A DNA stretch of 8,474 nucleotides from Schlesneria sp. (GCA_025353525.1 JANXOO010000492.1:1-8474); one strand, 5' to 3'; numbered from the stretch's first letter, positions 1 to 6,661 are shown. Notes: generated from the letters alone by a model not told the origin. Program-made: numbers and translations.

Positions 1-599
1 GCTGCCAGTACCGCTGACAGAGCAATGATGCTGCCGACGGAAAGATCGATGCCACCGGTAATGATGACTATCGTCATCCCGATTGCCAGAATGGCGATCA
101 CCGCGATCTGGTTGGCAATATTTAACAGATTGTCTGACTTGAGAAAGTTTGGCCACCAATAGCCGGGAGGGATGACGATCCGGGGATTTCCCAATGTCGG
201 AAAGTCGCGGTCCAGGTCTTCGAATACCATCCAGGCTCCGGTCGTCTGTGTCCCGGCAATCACATCGAGCTTCCGGCCTGACTCGGCAATTTTCCGGATC
301 GCATCGCGAGCAGCTTTCGGCTCACCCCGCACGTCTTCGACCACAGTTCCGCCCGCCAACTCGATGTCGCGACGAAGTTGATCGGCCAGCGCGATATCGT
401 CGGGCACTGCACGTACTGCAATCAGAACGTTAGGCGCCCCTTTGAATTCGGCCCTGATCTTTGCCGCAAGTTGACGAGCGGCTGCCGTTCCTGTTGGCGA
501 TTGTTCGCGATATGTCACCGCGCTGAAAAAGGCGCACAACAACAGCAGCACGAAAATCATGCCGTATTCAACAAGTGCTCGGGAAAGAAATTTCTTCAT
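1..599 (-). CDS. RbsC-type sugar ABC transporter permease with extracytoplasmic insertion, 3' end outside the window
   Basis: Membrane channel subunit of a ribose/xylose-class ABC importer; 199 residues are visible and the C-terminal part lies beyond the window. The ATG at 599 follows the ATPase stop by only 5 nt, so the two are probably translationally coupled. A basic N-terminus (MKK..R) precedes a first membrane helix at about residues 13-28. Residues about 151-199 match the RbsC family core: [10 protein letters not shown], then AIGMT, then the family signature [10 protein letters not shown] at 181-190. In E. coli RbsC helix 1 runs almost directly into the equivalent of [10 protein letters not shown]. 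Here about 120 residues (about 30-150) intervene, with an apparent strand-helix-strand-helix-strand pattern (strands near 57-63, 85-90 and 111-115). With the N-terminus inside, this insert would lie on the outer face of the membrane. The permease assignment is secure; the substrate is unknown. Confidence 0.93.
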   Translation of the reverse strand, partial: MKKFLSRALVEYGMIFVLLLLCAFFSAVTYREQSPTGTAAARQLAAKIRAEFKGAPNVLIAVRAVPDDIALADQLRRDIELAGGTVVEDVRGEPKAARDAIRKIAESGRKLDVIAGTQTTGAWMVFEDLDRDFPTLGNPRIVIPPGYWWPNFLKSDNLLNIANQIAVIAILAIGMTIVIITGGIDLSVGSIIALSAVLA

Positions 600-604
600 C
601 GGAT

Positions 605-2122
605 CTACCCCACAGCCAGTTGCATGATTTGTTCCTGCGTCGCATTTTTCGCATCGGCGATTTCACCAACGACACGTCCCGAGTACATCACCAGAATGCG
701 GTCTGCCATTCCCAGCACTTCGGGAAGTTCCGAGCTAACCATGATGATGGCCTTTCCTTCGGCCGCCAATTGATTCATCAGCAAATAGATTTCGTATTTG
801 GCTCCGACATCGACGCCGCGCGTTGGCTCGTCAAATATCAGCACGTCGCAGTTCCGCGCCAGCCACTTTGCCAGCACGACTTTCTGCTGATTGCCGCCCG
901 ACAAATTGCGAGCCAGTTGCTCCTGGTTCGGTATCCGGATTCTCAGCAATTCGGTGTAACGGGCGAATTCTTGCCGTTCCTGCCCCTGTCGCACGAATCC
1001 GAGTCGGCTCAGTCGATCGATATTAGGTAACCCGAAGTTTTCACGTACGGACGCACTGAGAACCAGTCCCTGCAGCTTGCGATCTTCGGTCAGCAGGCCG
1101 ATTCCGGCGGCAATCGCGTCGCGGGGCGAACGAATGTCGAGCCGATGTCCGTCGAGGCGAATTTCGCCTGCGTCTTGCATATCAGCACCGAACAGCAGGC
1201 GAACTGTTTCCGTCCTGCCCGCGCCGACCAGTCCGGTCAGTGCAAGTATTTCACCTCGACCGACCGAAAACGAAACGTCACGAACCGCTTGATCGCGACA
1301 TAGTCCAGAAACTTCCAGTCGAGGCGGACCGATCGATGAATGGCGTGCCGGGAATTCGTTTTTCAGCTCACGGCCAACCATCATTTCGATCAGCTGTGTC
1401 CGGGTGATCTGCGCAATCGGACGTTCGCCGACATTGGCACCGTCGCGCAAAATCGACACGCGATTGGCAATCGTAAAGATCTCGTCCAGACGATGGCTGA
1501 TATAGATAATGCCGATCCCGGACGCGCGCAGGTCGCGAATGATGACAAACAGCCTTTCCGTCTCGTGCGAGGTGAGTGCCGCGGTCGGTTCGTCCATAAC
1601 AATGATTCGGGCGTTCAGCGACAACGCCTTCGCAATCTCGACGAGTTGCTGCTGAGCCGTCGACAGTCGCCGACAGGGAACGTTCAAATCGATCTCGACA
1701 CCCAGTCGGCGGAACAGATCTTCCGCGAGACGCCGCTCCTGACGATGTTCGAGCAGGCCGATTCGGGACGATTCCTGACCGAGAAAAATGTTTTCACTCG
1801 CCGTCAATCCGGGAACGAGATTGAATTCCTGATAGATGACGGCCACGCCTGCCATCCGGGCCGTCTGAGGCGAGTTGAATGCGATTTCGAGTCCGTCAAC
1901 AGCAATCGTTCCGCTGTCGGGAAGATGGGCGCCACCCAGCAGTTTCATCAACGTGCTTTTGCCCGCTCCGTTTTCACCCAGAAGTGCGAGCACCTCGCCG
2001 CGATTCAATGTCAGATCGACCCCGCGCAGTGCTTGCACACCAGGAAACGATTTCACCATGTTCCGCATGACGAGTAACGGAGCGGCGACGTTTGCGGCGA
2101 CAGTTGCTACGCCATTCATCAT
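605..2122 (-). CDS. RbsA/MglA-type sugar ABC transporter ATP-binding protein (two ATPase domains)
   Basis: Cytoplasmic ATPase of the sugar importer, 505 residues, close to E. coli RbsA (501). The first nucleotide-binding domain has Walker [10 protein letters not shown] at 49-57, Q-loop Gln98, a degenerate signature LSTAQQQ at 153-159, Walker B ending MDEPT at 176-180 and switch His210. The second domain has a degenerate Walker [10 protein letters not shown] at 297-305 with Arg in place of Lys, a canonical signature LSGGNQQK at 407-414, Walker B FDEPT at 430-434, and Ser at the switch-His position in [11 protein letters not shown]. This mix of one intact and one degenerate site is normal for the RbsA family. 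Two consecutive ATGs open the frame (2122 and 2119) with no clear ribosome-binding site, and Met19 or Met22 just before the domain are also possible starts. It sits between the binding-protein gene (230-bp gap) and the permease (5-nt gap). The transported sugar cannot be read from this subunit. Confidence 0.96.
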   Translation of the reverse strand: MMNGVATVAANVAAPLLVMRNMVKSFPGVQALRGVDLTLNRGEVLALLGENGAGKSTLMKLLGGAHLPDSGTIAVDGLEIAFNSPQTARMAGVAVIYQEFNLVPGLTASENIFLGQESSRIGLLEHRQERRLAEDLFRRLGVEIDLNVPCRRLSTAQQQLVEIAKALSLNARIIVMDEPTAALTSHETERLFVIIRDLRASGIGIIYISHRLDEIFTIANRVSILRDGANVGERPIAQITRTQLIEMMVGRELKNEFPARHSSIGPPRLEVSGLCRDQAVRDVSFSVGRGEILALTGLVGAGRTETVRLLFGADMQDAGEIRLDGHRLDIRSPRDAIAAGIGLLTEDRKLQGLVLSASVRENFGLPNIDRLSRLGFVRQGQERQEFARYTELLRIRIPNQEQLARNLSGGNQQKVVLAKWLARNCDVLIFDEPTRGVDVGAKYEIYLLMNQLAAEGKAIIMVSSELPEVLGMADRILVMYSGRVVGEIADAKNATQEQIMQLAVG

Positions 2123-2179
2123 TCAATCATCCGACGCAAGGGTATTCCGGATTCGAGGTCGACTCAATTACAAGGTGCG

Positions 2180-2217
2180 GCCAGATTTTCAGAACATGAT
2201 CGCCAGATTTTCTGAAC
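2180..2217. repeat. Two-copy 16-bp direct repeat, 22-bp period, in the binding protein-ATPase gap
   Basis: The 16-mer GCCAGATTTTCAGAAC at 2180-2195 recurs at 2202-2217 with one mismatch (A to T). The copies start 22 bp apart, about two turns of the helix. The one change also makes the inner TTCAGAA (2188-2194) and TTCTGAA (2210-2216) perfect reverse complements, so the transcript could form a 7-bp stem with a 15-nt loop. It lies about 60-95 nt upstream of the ATPase start. It could be a pair of regulator sites, an mRNA structure that limits ATPase translation, or chance. No function is established. Confidence 0.4.
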
Positions 2218-2300
2218 CCGTTTTGTTGAACGAAGTGTTTTCGGCTGGGCCCGCGAAATTCCTGGCCGGTCGCAAACTGATCCTGTGCATCGAACTGGCA

Positions 2301-2345
2301 GGCTGCATAGCATCGCTGCAAGCACCTGCAGACACAGCGACAGCC
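2301..2345 (-). promoter_or_regulatory. Intercistronic stem-loop just after the binding-protein stop codon
   Basis: On the plus strand GGCTG (2301-2305) plus TCGCTG (2313-2318) can pair with CAGCGA (2335-2340) plus CAGCC (2341-2345). This gives an 11-bp stem with a 7-nt bulge on one side. An alternative inner hairpin pairs CTGCA (2316-2320) with TGCAG (2327-2331). The structure begins about 8 nt past the binding-protein stop, and no U-run follows in the leftward direction, so it is not a standard intrinsic terminator. Hairpins in this position are known in other sugar ABC operons (for example malE-malF) to protect the upstream message and keep binding protein in excess; that role here is inferred. 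Confidence 0.4.
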
Positions 2346-2352
2346 CAGGTCT

Positions 2353-3384
2353 CTACTTCAGATCGGGATCTTTTTTCGCGTCCTCGATCCGGTACAGGCT
2401 GGTTGGAAGCAAAATCTGCGGAGGGACTTCGTCTCCTTTGGAATGCTTGACGATTGCCTCGACGACCTGAATTCCCATCTTGTCCGGGAACTGGATCGGG
2501 TCTGCATAGATTTTGCCATCCTTGATCGCCTGCTTCCCTTCGGGCTGCCCGTCAAATCCGATGATTTTGATTTGTGCAGTCTTGCCGGCTTTTTCGAGAG
2601 CCGCTCGGGCACCAAGTGCCGCAGGATCATTGATCGCAAAAATACCTCGCAGATCAGGATTGGACTGCATGGCGTCTTCCGCCGCTTTGTAACCGATATC
2701 CTTGGCTCCCATCGATTCGAGCTCGGCGACAATGTCAATCCTGGACTTGCCCGATTTGTTATGAGCGTCGATGACTTCCTTGAACCCTTTGACTCGCAAC
2801 TGGCACGATTCGGTTTGTTTCATGTTCAAAACAGCGATCGGTCCACCTTCTTCGCCAAGCGCCTCGATCATCGCGACACCCGCTTCGCGACCGCCACCAA
2901 AATTGTCGGTGGCAATCTGCGAGACGATCTTCACTCCGGGCTCATTACATGGAATGTCGACAGTAAAGACCGGAATACCTGCAGCGTTCGCTTCCTGAAT
3001 AACCGGAACGATCGATTTGGAATCACATGGGCACAGGACGATTGCACTGACGCCCTGGACGATAAAGTCCTTGATCTGGTTTGACTGCTTCGACACGTCA
3101 TTGTCGGCACTCAGGACGTTGACATCATAGCCGTGTTTGGAACCGGATTCGGTGATGTTGTCCCCGATCACCTTGAAAAACGGGTTATTGATCGCAAGCA
3201 ACGATACGCCAATCGACCGTTTCGGCTTTGTCTTTGCCGTATCATTGCTGCCCGTTGCGGTCCCGGAACCTGTGCCCGACGGACTATTCGTCGGCTGATT
3301 GCAGCCGCTGGCGCCAAATACCGTTAACAGGCCGAACAGGAAGATCACGTGCGTCAATCGTCGGTTCACTTTGAGTTCGATCAT
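2353..3384 (-). CDS. RbsB-like sugar ABC transporter substrate-binding lipoprotein
   Basis: Extracytoplasmic binding protein of the adjacent importer, 343 residues. The start at 3384 has AGGGA five nt upstream (3390-3394). A signal segment at about 10-27 ends in a lipobox-like ASGC with Cys28 as the likely lipidated residue; Ala at -3 is less usual than Leu. A Ser/Gly/Thr-rich linker (about 29-55) leads to a type 1 (Peripla_BP_4) binding fold at about 57-335. Family landmarks are INNPFF at 65-70 (ligand-stacking Phe in RbsB), DNFGGG at 160-165, Arg197 before GF, IND at 251-253, GFDG at 276-279 and Gln298. RbsB has Asp-Arg contacting ribose after its third strand; here the pair is Asp143-Ile144, so ribose is not assured. 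Extra cysteines occur at 118, 120, 146 and 194. The 135-bp upstream gap holds candidate operator sequences, so this gene may begin its own transcript. Confidence 0.94.
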   Translation of the reverse strand: MIELKVNRRLTHVIFLFGLLTVFGASGCNQPTNSPSGTGSGTATGSNDTAKTKPKRSIGVSLLAINNPFFKVIGDNITESGSKHGYDVNVLSADNDVSKQSNQIKDFIVQGVSAIVLCPCDSKSIVPVIQEANAAGIPVFTVDIPCNEPGVKIVSQIATDNFGGGREAGVAMIEALGEEGGPIAVLNMKQTESCQLRVKGFKEVIDAHNKSGKSRIDIVAELESMGAKDIGYKAAEDAMQSNPDLRGIFAINDPAALGARAALEKAGKTAQIKIIGFDGQPEGKQAIKDGKIYADPIQFPDKMGIQVVEAIVKHSKGDEVPPQILLPTSLYRIEDAKKDPDLK

Positions 3385-3413
3385 TAAAGTCCCTGGCGGT
3401 CAGTAGATGTGTT

Positions 3414-3460
3414 CAAATCGGCTTCCGAGACCGTATCCATCCCGACTCCGATTTGCAAAT
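3414..3460. promoter_or_regulatory. Palindromes upstream of the binding-protein gene, candidate operator region
   Basis: The 135-bp gap before the binding-protein start holds an 8-bp inverted repeat, CAAATCGG (3414-3421) with CCGATTTG (3448-3455), and overlapping its right arm a perfect 10-bp palindrome ATTTGCAAAT (3451-3460). These lie 30-76 bp upstream of the start codon at 3384, where a repressor or activator of a transporter operon would be expected to bind. No convincing -35/-10 pair was found. No regulator gene is in the window. No intrinsic terminator follows the upstream 512-aa gene, so read-through into the transporter genes is possible. Confidence 0.35.
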
Positions 3461-3519
3461 GAACCCCGATTCAGGCTCGTTAATGAAGTGGAGCGACCTC
3501 TTGCAGCGAATCTGAAGAA

Positions 3520-5058
3520 TCAATTCGTCGCTCTCGCAGGCGCCAACGCCGGATCGTCCAGGTCGAGTCGGTAGAGAATCTGGTTGTACTCGTACCGGGG
3601 CGTTGGTTGTGGCTTGTCCGCAAATTGCTGCGTATATGTTCCTTCAAAAAGCAACACCGGCGAACCTGACGGGCTGAAATCAGCGTGCAGCCGTGGGTTA
3701 TAAAAGGTGTAGTTGTCGTGCGAGAGGATTTTTACGGCGGCGCCCCACGGTCCGCGTGGCAACTTTGATTCGGCATACCACAACTCACCGAATGCTGACG
3801 GCTTGCCAAATTTTTCCATGAAAACTGTTACCCACCGTTGCCGGAACTCGTTCCATGCGATCGAACCCGTGTGAGGAGTTACAGGCTTTGCGTCAACCGA
3901 CGAAACGACTTCCCGCTGAGGGTCGATCAGCTCCCATTGTTGCGGGTCTTGCCATGCTTCGAATGTCGGTGGACAACGGAGCGCCGGAAAAGGGTTTCCG
4001 AACGACACCCATTCTCGGTCACTCTCATCCTTCCAGAAGGCCGGATGTCCGTCGGGAACTTTTGGTGGCCTGGGATTCTCGTTTGACTTCGTCCACAGAA
4101 CTTTCAATCGCTCAAACCTGGATTCGTCATTATTCCAGACGCACAATCCGGACTCGTACGCCTCGAGCAGCCCTTTGACCTTGATGTAATTTCCCACCAG
4201 TTTCGGCTTGCCTGACTTGTCAGGCAGACTGACGTACCCGCCAATCCACGTCGGGCCGTCACCCGGCATTTTAGCCACGCCGCGCGGTTTACCGCTTTTG
4301 TCTTCAAAGAAATCGAACGACAACCGCAACGGGGGCTCAAACGACTTCAGCGGTTGAGTTTCCGTCGTCGCACTGCTGGTATCAAAAATTCCGAGTGGAT
4401 AACCGGACAGATTCGAATCGCCCCAGGCCCAGAACAGCTTGCCGCAATGCACCGCATTCTGGACGCTGTCGCAACCCAGAATTCCAGAATCGGCCCAGTC
4501 CTTTTCGAGTCCCAGTTTTTGACTTTCGGCAAATAACCCCGCTCCCGTTAACCGGCCGATCCGTTTGGCGACGATCGTCCGTTCGACCTGGACGTTAACC
4601 GTCTTTCCCGGTTCGGGAACGAACCGAACACCGCGATATCCAAACGAATCGGACGGGACTTCGTACCCGTGTCCGAATAAATCGCACCAGACGTCTTTGC
4701 CCATCAGTTCGGGAAGGTCAAACGCGATGATTCCCGCGTTATCAGTGACGAAACGAATTTGATGGACGGTCCTCAATTCCACCAGAGGGACCGGCCAACC
4801 GGTCCCTTTTTCCGTGACAACGATTTTGCAAGGCGATGACGGCGACTCAGCCGCTTTCGAGGATTGATTGCCCAGGGCGGCCAGCAAGACGAACGCCCAG
4901 GCAATTCGGCGTCTTGGGCGACCGGCAGGAAAGGAAATACCAGTCGCTGAAAAACGGGGACAGGCACCAGGAAGACCTGGAGCCAGTCCCCGTTTTTCAG
5001 TCGGTAGATTTTCCACTGCCGGTCGCCTTACATCATTTTTGCTGTATGGTGTCGCCAT
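3520..5058 (-). CDS. Exported protein of unknown function with probable beta-propeller (DUF4185/GH43-like) domain
   Basis: A 512-residue predicted secreted protein. The ATG at 5058 was chosen because GGGGA lies 3 nt upstream; the codon before it is TTG and is a less likely start. Residues about 49-70 form an Arg-rich n-region (RPRRR), hydrophobic core (AWAFVLLAALG) and a cleavage region near AKAAES. Residues about 77-165 look like a beta-sandwich of the carboxypeptidase-regulatory type (VTEKGTGWPVPLVELRT). From about 180 repeated strand-rich units suggest a propeller: SGILGCDSVQNA, LFWAWGDSN, WVSFGNPFP, SIAWNEFRQRWV, GELWYAES and YTFYNPRLHADFS. These resemble DUF4185 and family-43-like five-bladed propellers, but no catalytic set is certain. 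A 111-bp palindromic element occupies codons about 11-48 in frame; without it the N-terminus would be an ordinary short signal peptide. It lies 15 nt after the 163-aa gene, so the two are probably co-transcribed. Function unknown; glycan binding or cleavage is a guess. Confidence 0.8.
   Translation of the reverse strand: MATPYSKNDVRRPAVENLPTEKRGLAPGLPGACPRFSATGISFPAGRPRRRIAWAFVLLAALGNQSSKAAESPSSPCKIVVTEKGTGWPVPLVELRTVHQIRFVTDNAGIIAFDLPELMGKDVWCDLFGHGYEVPSDSFGYRGVRFVPEPGKTVNVQVERTIVAKRIGRLTGAGLFAESQKLGLEKDWADSGILGCDSVQNAVHCGKLFWAWGDSNLSGYPLGIFDTSSATTETQPLKSFEPPLRLSFDFFEDKSGKPRGVAKMPGDGPTWIGGYVSLPDKSGKPKLVGNYIKVKGLLEAYESGLCVWNNDESRFERLKVLWTKSNENPRPPKVPDGHPAFWKDESDREWVSFGNPFPALRCPPTFEAWQDPQQWELIDPQREVVSSVDAKPVTPHTGSIAWNEFRQRWVTVFMEKFGKPSAFGELWYAESKLPRGPWGAAVKILSHDNYTFYNPRLHADFSPSGSPVLLFEGTYTQQFADKPQPTPRYEYNQILYRLDLDDPALAPARATN
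4917..5027. repeat. 111-bp palindromic (REP/MITE-like) element inserted in a coding region
   Basis: A long imperfect palindrome. Its ends are 12-bp perfect inverted repeats, GGCGACCGGCAG (4917-4928) and CTGCCGGTCGCC (5016-5027). Its core is a 15-bp perfect inverted repeat, CTGAAAAACGGGGAC (4947-4961) and GTCCCCGTTTTTCAG (4986-5000). The centre continues as CCAGG (4967-4971) and CCTGG (4976-4980) around a 4-nt loop. Sequence between core and ends also pairs with small gaps. The length is 37 codons exactly, and the frame is open through it. No target-site duplication is obvious. From memory, GGGGACAGGCACC-type hairpins recur as dispersed repeats in other bacterial genomes; this was not checked. 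It could be a REP-type sequence mobilised by a RAYT-like transposase elsewhere in the genome, or a non-autonomous element. Confidence 0.85.
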
Positions 5059-5073
5059 CAATCCCCGCCGTTT

Positions 5074-5565
5074 TCACCACGCAAAATTCGTGTCGCGGTT
5101 GTATACTGCTTTGCCAGGATAGTACCACGGTGCACGGTAATTGTAATACGGAAAGCGGTAGTGTCCGTGAAGCGAACTGCGCTGAAACCCGGGGCCGAAA
5201 TGATCATTGTAGGGGTTGCCCGAATTGACGTACTGGCCGCCGGCCGGATCGTGATAGTACGCAGGCGAACCGACACGGGCTTCGTAACCTCCCGGTGCCC
5301 AATGCGGACCCGACGTGTCTCCGATGCCCGCACTGCCCGGTCCGCCATAACTGTACTGTGATCCGCCATACGCTGCGGCTGACATGCTTCCTGGTGAAAT
5401 ACCGTAGCTCATATTGCCCGACCAGACAGGGGCTTCAGCTGGAACTCCGGCAAAATTCGCAGGTGCAGGAGGAACGGAACAATTGCATCCCGCCTGAGAA
5501 ACGTCCGCCATCGCACCGATGGCGATAGCGGCTGACAACATTCGGTACATTTTTGAGATCAACAT
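5074..5565 (-). CDS. Small exported Gly/Tyr/Pro-rich protein
   Basis: A 163-residue protein starting at the ATG at 5565, chosen because GGAG lies 11 nt upstream (5577-5580). The frame stays open up to a TTG at 5655, but that extension lacks a ribosome-binding site and would bury the signal peptide. Residues 1-26 form a signal peptide with basic start (K5, R8), hydrophobic stretch AAIAIGAMA and likely cleavage after SQA, leaving GCNCS with Cys27 and Cys29 at the mature N-terminus. The mature chain is low in complexity, rich in Gly, Ser, Pro and Tyr, and ends in an aromatic tail with FPYYNYRAPWYYPG at 138-151 and a final Trp. Small planctomycete exported proteins with a YYxYRxPWYxPG-like tail are familiar to me, but no function is known. 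It precedes the 512-aa exported protein by 15 nt, suggesting co-expression; a surface or matrix role is only a guess. Confidence 0.8.
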   Translation of the reverse strand: MLISKMYRMLSAAIAIGAMADVSQAGCNCSVPPAPANFAGVPAEAPVWSGNMSYGISPGSMSAAAYGGSQYSYGGPGSAGIGDTSGPHWAPGGYEARVGSPAYYHDPAGGQYVNSGNPYNDHFGPGFQRSSLHGHYRFPYYNYRAPWYYPGKAVYNRDTNFAW

Positions 5566-5962
5566 GGTGAAAAATTCTCCGTTGGGGAAGACTTTGCGGG
5601 ACCTGATGGACCGCGAATTGTCAGCCGCCGCGCATGCGACGCTTTTGTTAATCAAACTTATCCCATGCTCACGGTGAGACTGAAGAGAATCTCGCCGATT
5701 TGAATCAAATCAGGCAACGACCTGACGACTTCTGCCGACATCAGCGGTCTGACTGCGGATGACGATTCCGAAGCCAATAATGTTTGACACGAAACCGGGG
5801 AAGATTCGTCCACATTCCGCCGATAGCCGTTGTGAAGGATTGGAACGATTCGGCGGAGTCAATGAAAATATTTGTTCCGGAATCGTCCCGTTGACCCTGC
5901 GAAGTACGACCTCACAAGTTTCCGCGGCGCGACCGCATTCATTGACACGGAAGGACACTTTT
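5566..5962. promoter_or_regulatory. Divergent intergenic region between the leftward and rightward gene sets
   Basis: 397 bp separate the starts of the 163-aa gene (leftward) and the 194-aa gene (rightward), so promoters for both should lie here. A 15-bp palindrome with 6-bp arms, GATTTG-AAT-CAAATC, occupies 5697-5711 and could bind a dimeric regulator. A weak leftward -10-like hexamer GATAAG (complement of 5657-5662) lies 92 nt before the 163-aa start. A perfect rightward TTGACA at 5784-5789 has no usable -10 at normal spacing. No persuasive complete promoter, RNA gene or small gene was identified. Confidence 0.4.
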
Positions 5963-6547
5963 ATGCCAAGCGGCATCCTCAATCTCGCTCTGGGACTTGC
6001 CATGCAGGTTGGTCAACCTGGTCCTTCGGAAGCACCGAACTTTCCACCACCGGCCCGCGCGTTCAGTCAACACGGATTCGAAGGTTCGTCCGAGCAGCGT
6101 CACCCGTTCGATTCACAAATGAACTGGGTTCACGGATACTCTCAGGAAATTCCGGCGTACGGCGGTCACCCTGTCGGTCGGCCATACAACTATAAGGATG
6201 TCCTTTCACAATCACAGACATTCGGCGGCTGGGGCGAACGCCCTGCGATGCCGTACTCGCACCAGTTCTGGCACAAATATCAGGACCAGTCGTTGATGCT
6301 GAAAACATCCCGGTACCAGCCCGCCCAGTCGACATGGCCGATGACTCAAAATGCCGTGTCAAACGGCCACCAGTGGGTTGCGCAACCGACCGGATTGCAG
6401 ATGCCGGTCCAGCAACCTGTCTGGACAGGTTCAGCAATGCCTGCGAATTCGAACGGCTTGATTCTTCCGTCCAACGGGAACGAACAAATGCAGCCGCCCG
6501 CGTTGCCACCCGTCAGCGAATTCAATCAGATCAACTACCGACGGTAG
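5963..6547 (+). CDS. Pro/Gln/Gly-rich protein of unknown function, possibly exported
   Basis: A 194-residue protein. The ATG at 5963 is preferred because AAGGA lies 7 nt upstream (5951-5955). An in-frame ATG at 5759 would add 68 residues but has no ribosome-binding site, and the added stretch looks like non-coding sequence. Residues 4-15 (GILNLALGLAMQ) are hydrophobic but lack a basic n-region, so a signal peptide is possible, not clear. The rest is rich in Pro, Gln, Ser, Trp and Tyr with no cysteine. Its most structured part is about residues 73-120: GRPYNYKDVLSQSQTFGGWG, then a His/Trp/Tyr-rich MPYSHQFWHKYQDQSLMLK. No known domain is recognised. Its composition and divergent position relative to the 163-aa gene suggest a similar cell-envelope setting. 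A hairpin lies 81 nt after the stop codon. Confidence 0.7.
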   Translation: MPSGILNLALGLAMQVGQPGPSEAPNFPPPARAFSQHGFEGSSEQRHPFDSQMNWVHGYSQEIPAYGGHPVGRPYNYKDVLSQSQTFGGWGERPAMPYSHQFWHKYQDQSLMLKTSRYQPAQSTWPMTQNAVSNGHQWVAQPTGLQMPVQQPVWTGSAMPANSNGLILPSNGNEQMQPPALPPVSEFNQINYRR

Positions 6548-6627
6548 TCCTGATTGTTCCGGTCGCCCGAAACGCTCGCATCGAATGATGCTGATCGCAA
6601 TCCCGTTCGAGGTTTCGTTTGAAAGTC

Positions 6628-6653
6628 AGTTTCCGCCCCTGGCGGCGGAAACT
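6628..6653. terminator. Perfect 10-bp stem hairpin downstream of the 194-aa gene
   Basis: AGTTTCCGCC (6628-6637) and GGCGGAAACT (6644-6653) are perfect reverse complements around a 6-nt loop, 81 nt past the stop at 6547. Position and stability fit a transcript end or mRNA-stabilising structure for the 194-aa gene. No T-run follows on either strand, so it is not a canonical intrinsic terminator. Confidence 0.4.
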
Positions 6654-6661
6654 CTGGCGTC

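Noticed and set aside
1340..2077. A 245-codon open frame on the plus strand opposite the ATPase gene
   Set aside because: It is antisense to a clear RbsA homologue; its protein shows no domain and reads as a shadow of the real codons.
2443..3084. A 213-codon plus-strand open frame opposite the binding-protein gene
   Set aside because: Antisense shadow with no ribosome-binding site or recognisable domain.
4947..5000. The core hairpin as an intrinsic terminator between the 163-aa and 512-aa genes
   Set aside because: It lies inside the 512-aa coding frame; the T-run is part of the stem arm rather than following it, and the gene stays open beyond.
5059..5061. TTG one codon upstream as start of the 512-aa protein
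   Set aside because: The Shine-Dalgarno-like GGGGA would abut the TTG directly, while it is better placed for the ATG at 5058.
5566..5655. 30-codon upstream extension (TTG start at 5655) of the 163-aa gene
   Set aside because: The ATG at 5565 has GGAG upstream and begins a normal signal peptide; the extension would bury it.
5784..5789. Perfect TTGACA (-35 consensus) in the divergent region
   Set aside because: No hexamer resembling TATAAT lies 15-19 bp downstream.
5759..5962. 68-codon upstream extension of the 194-aa gene
   Set aside because: No ribosome-binding site before 5759, whereas AAGGA precedes 5963 at ideal spacing.
5710..6003. 97-codon minus-strand frame across the divergent region
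   Set aside because: It overlaps the start of the 194-aa gene in antisense, has no supporting start signal and no recognisable domain.
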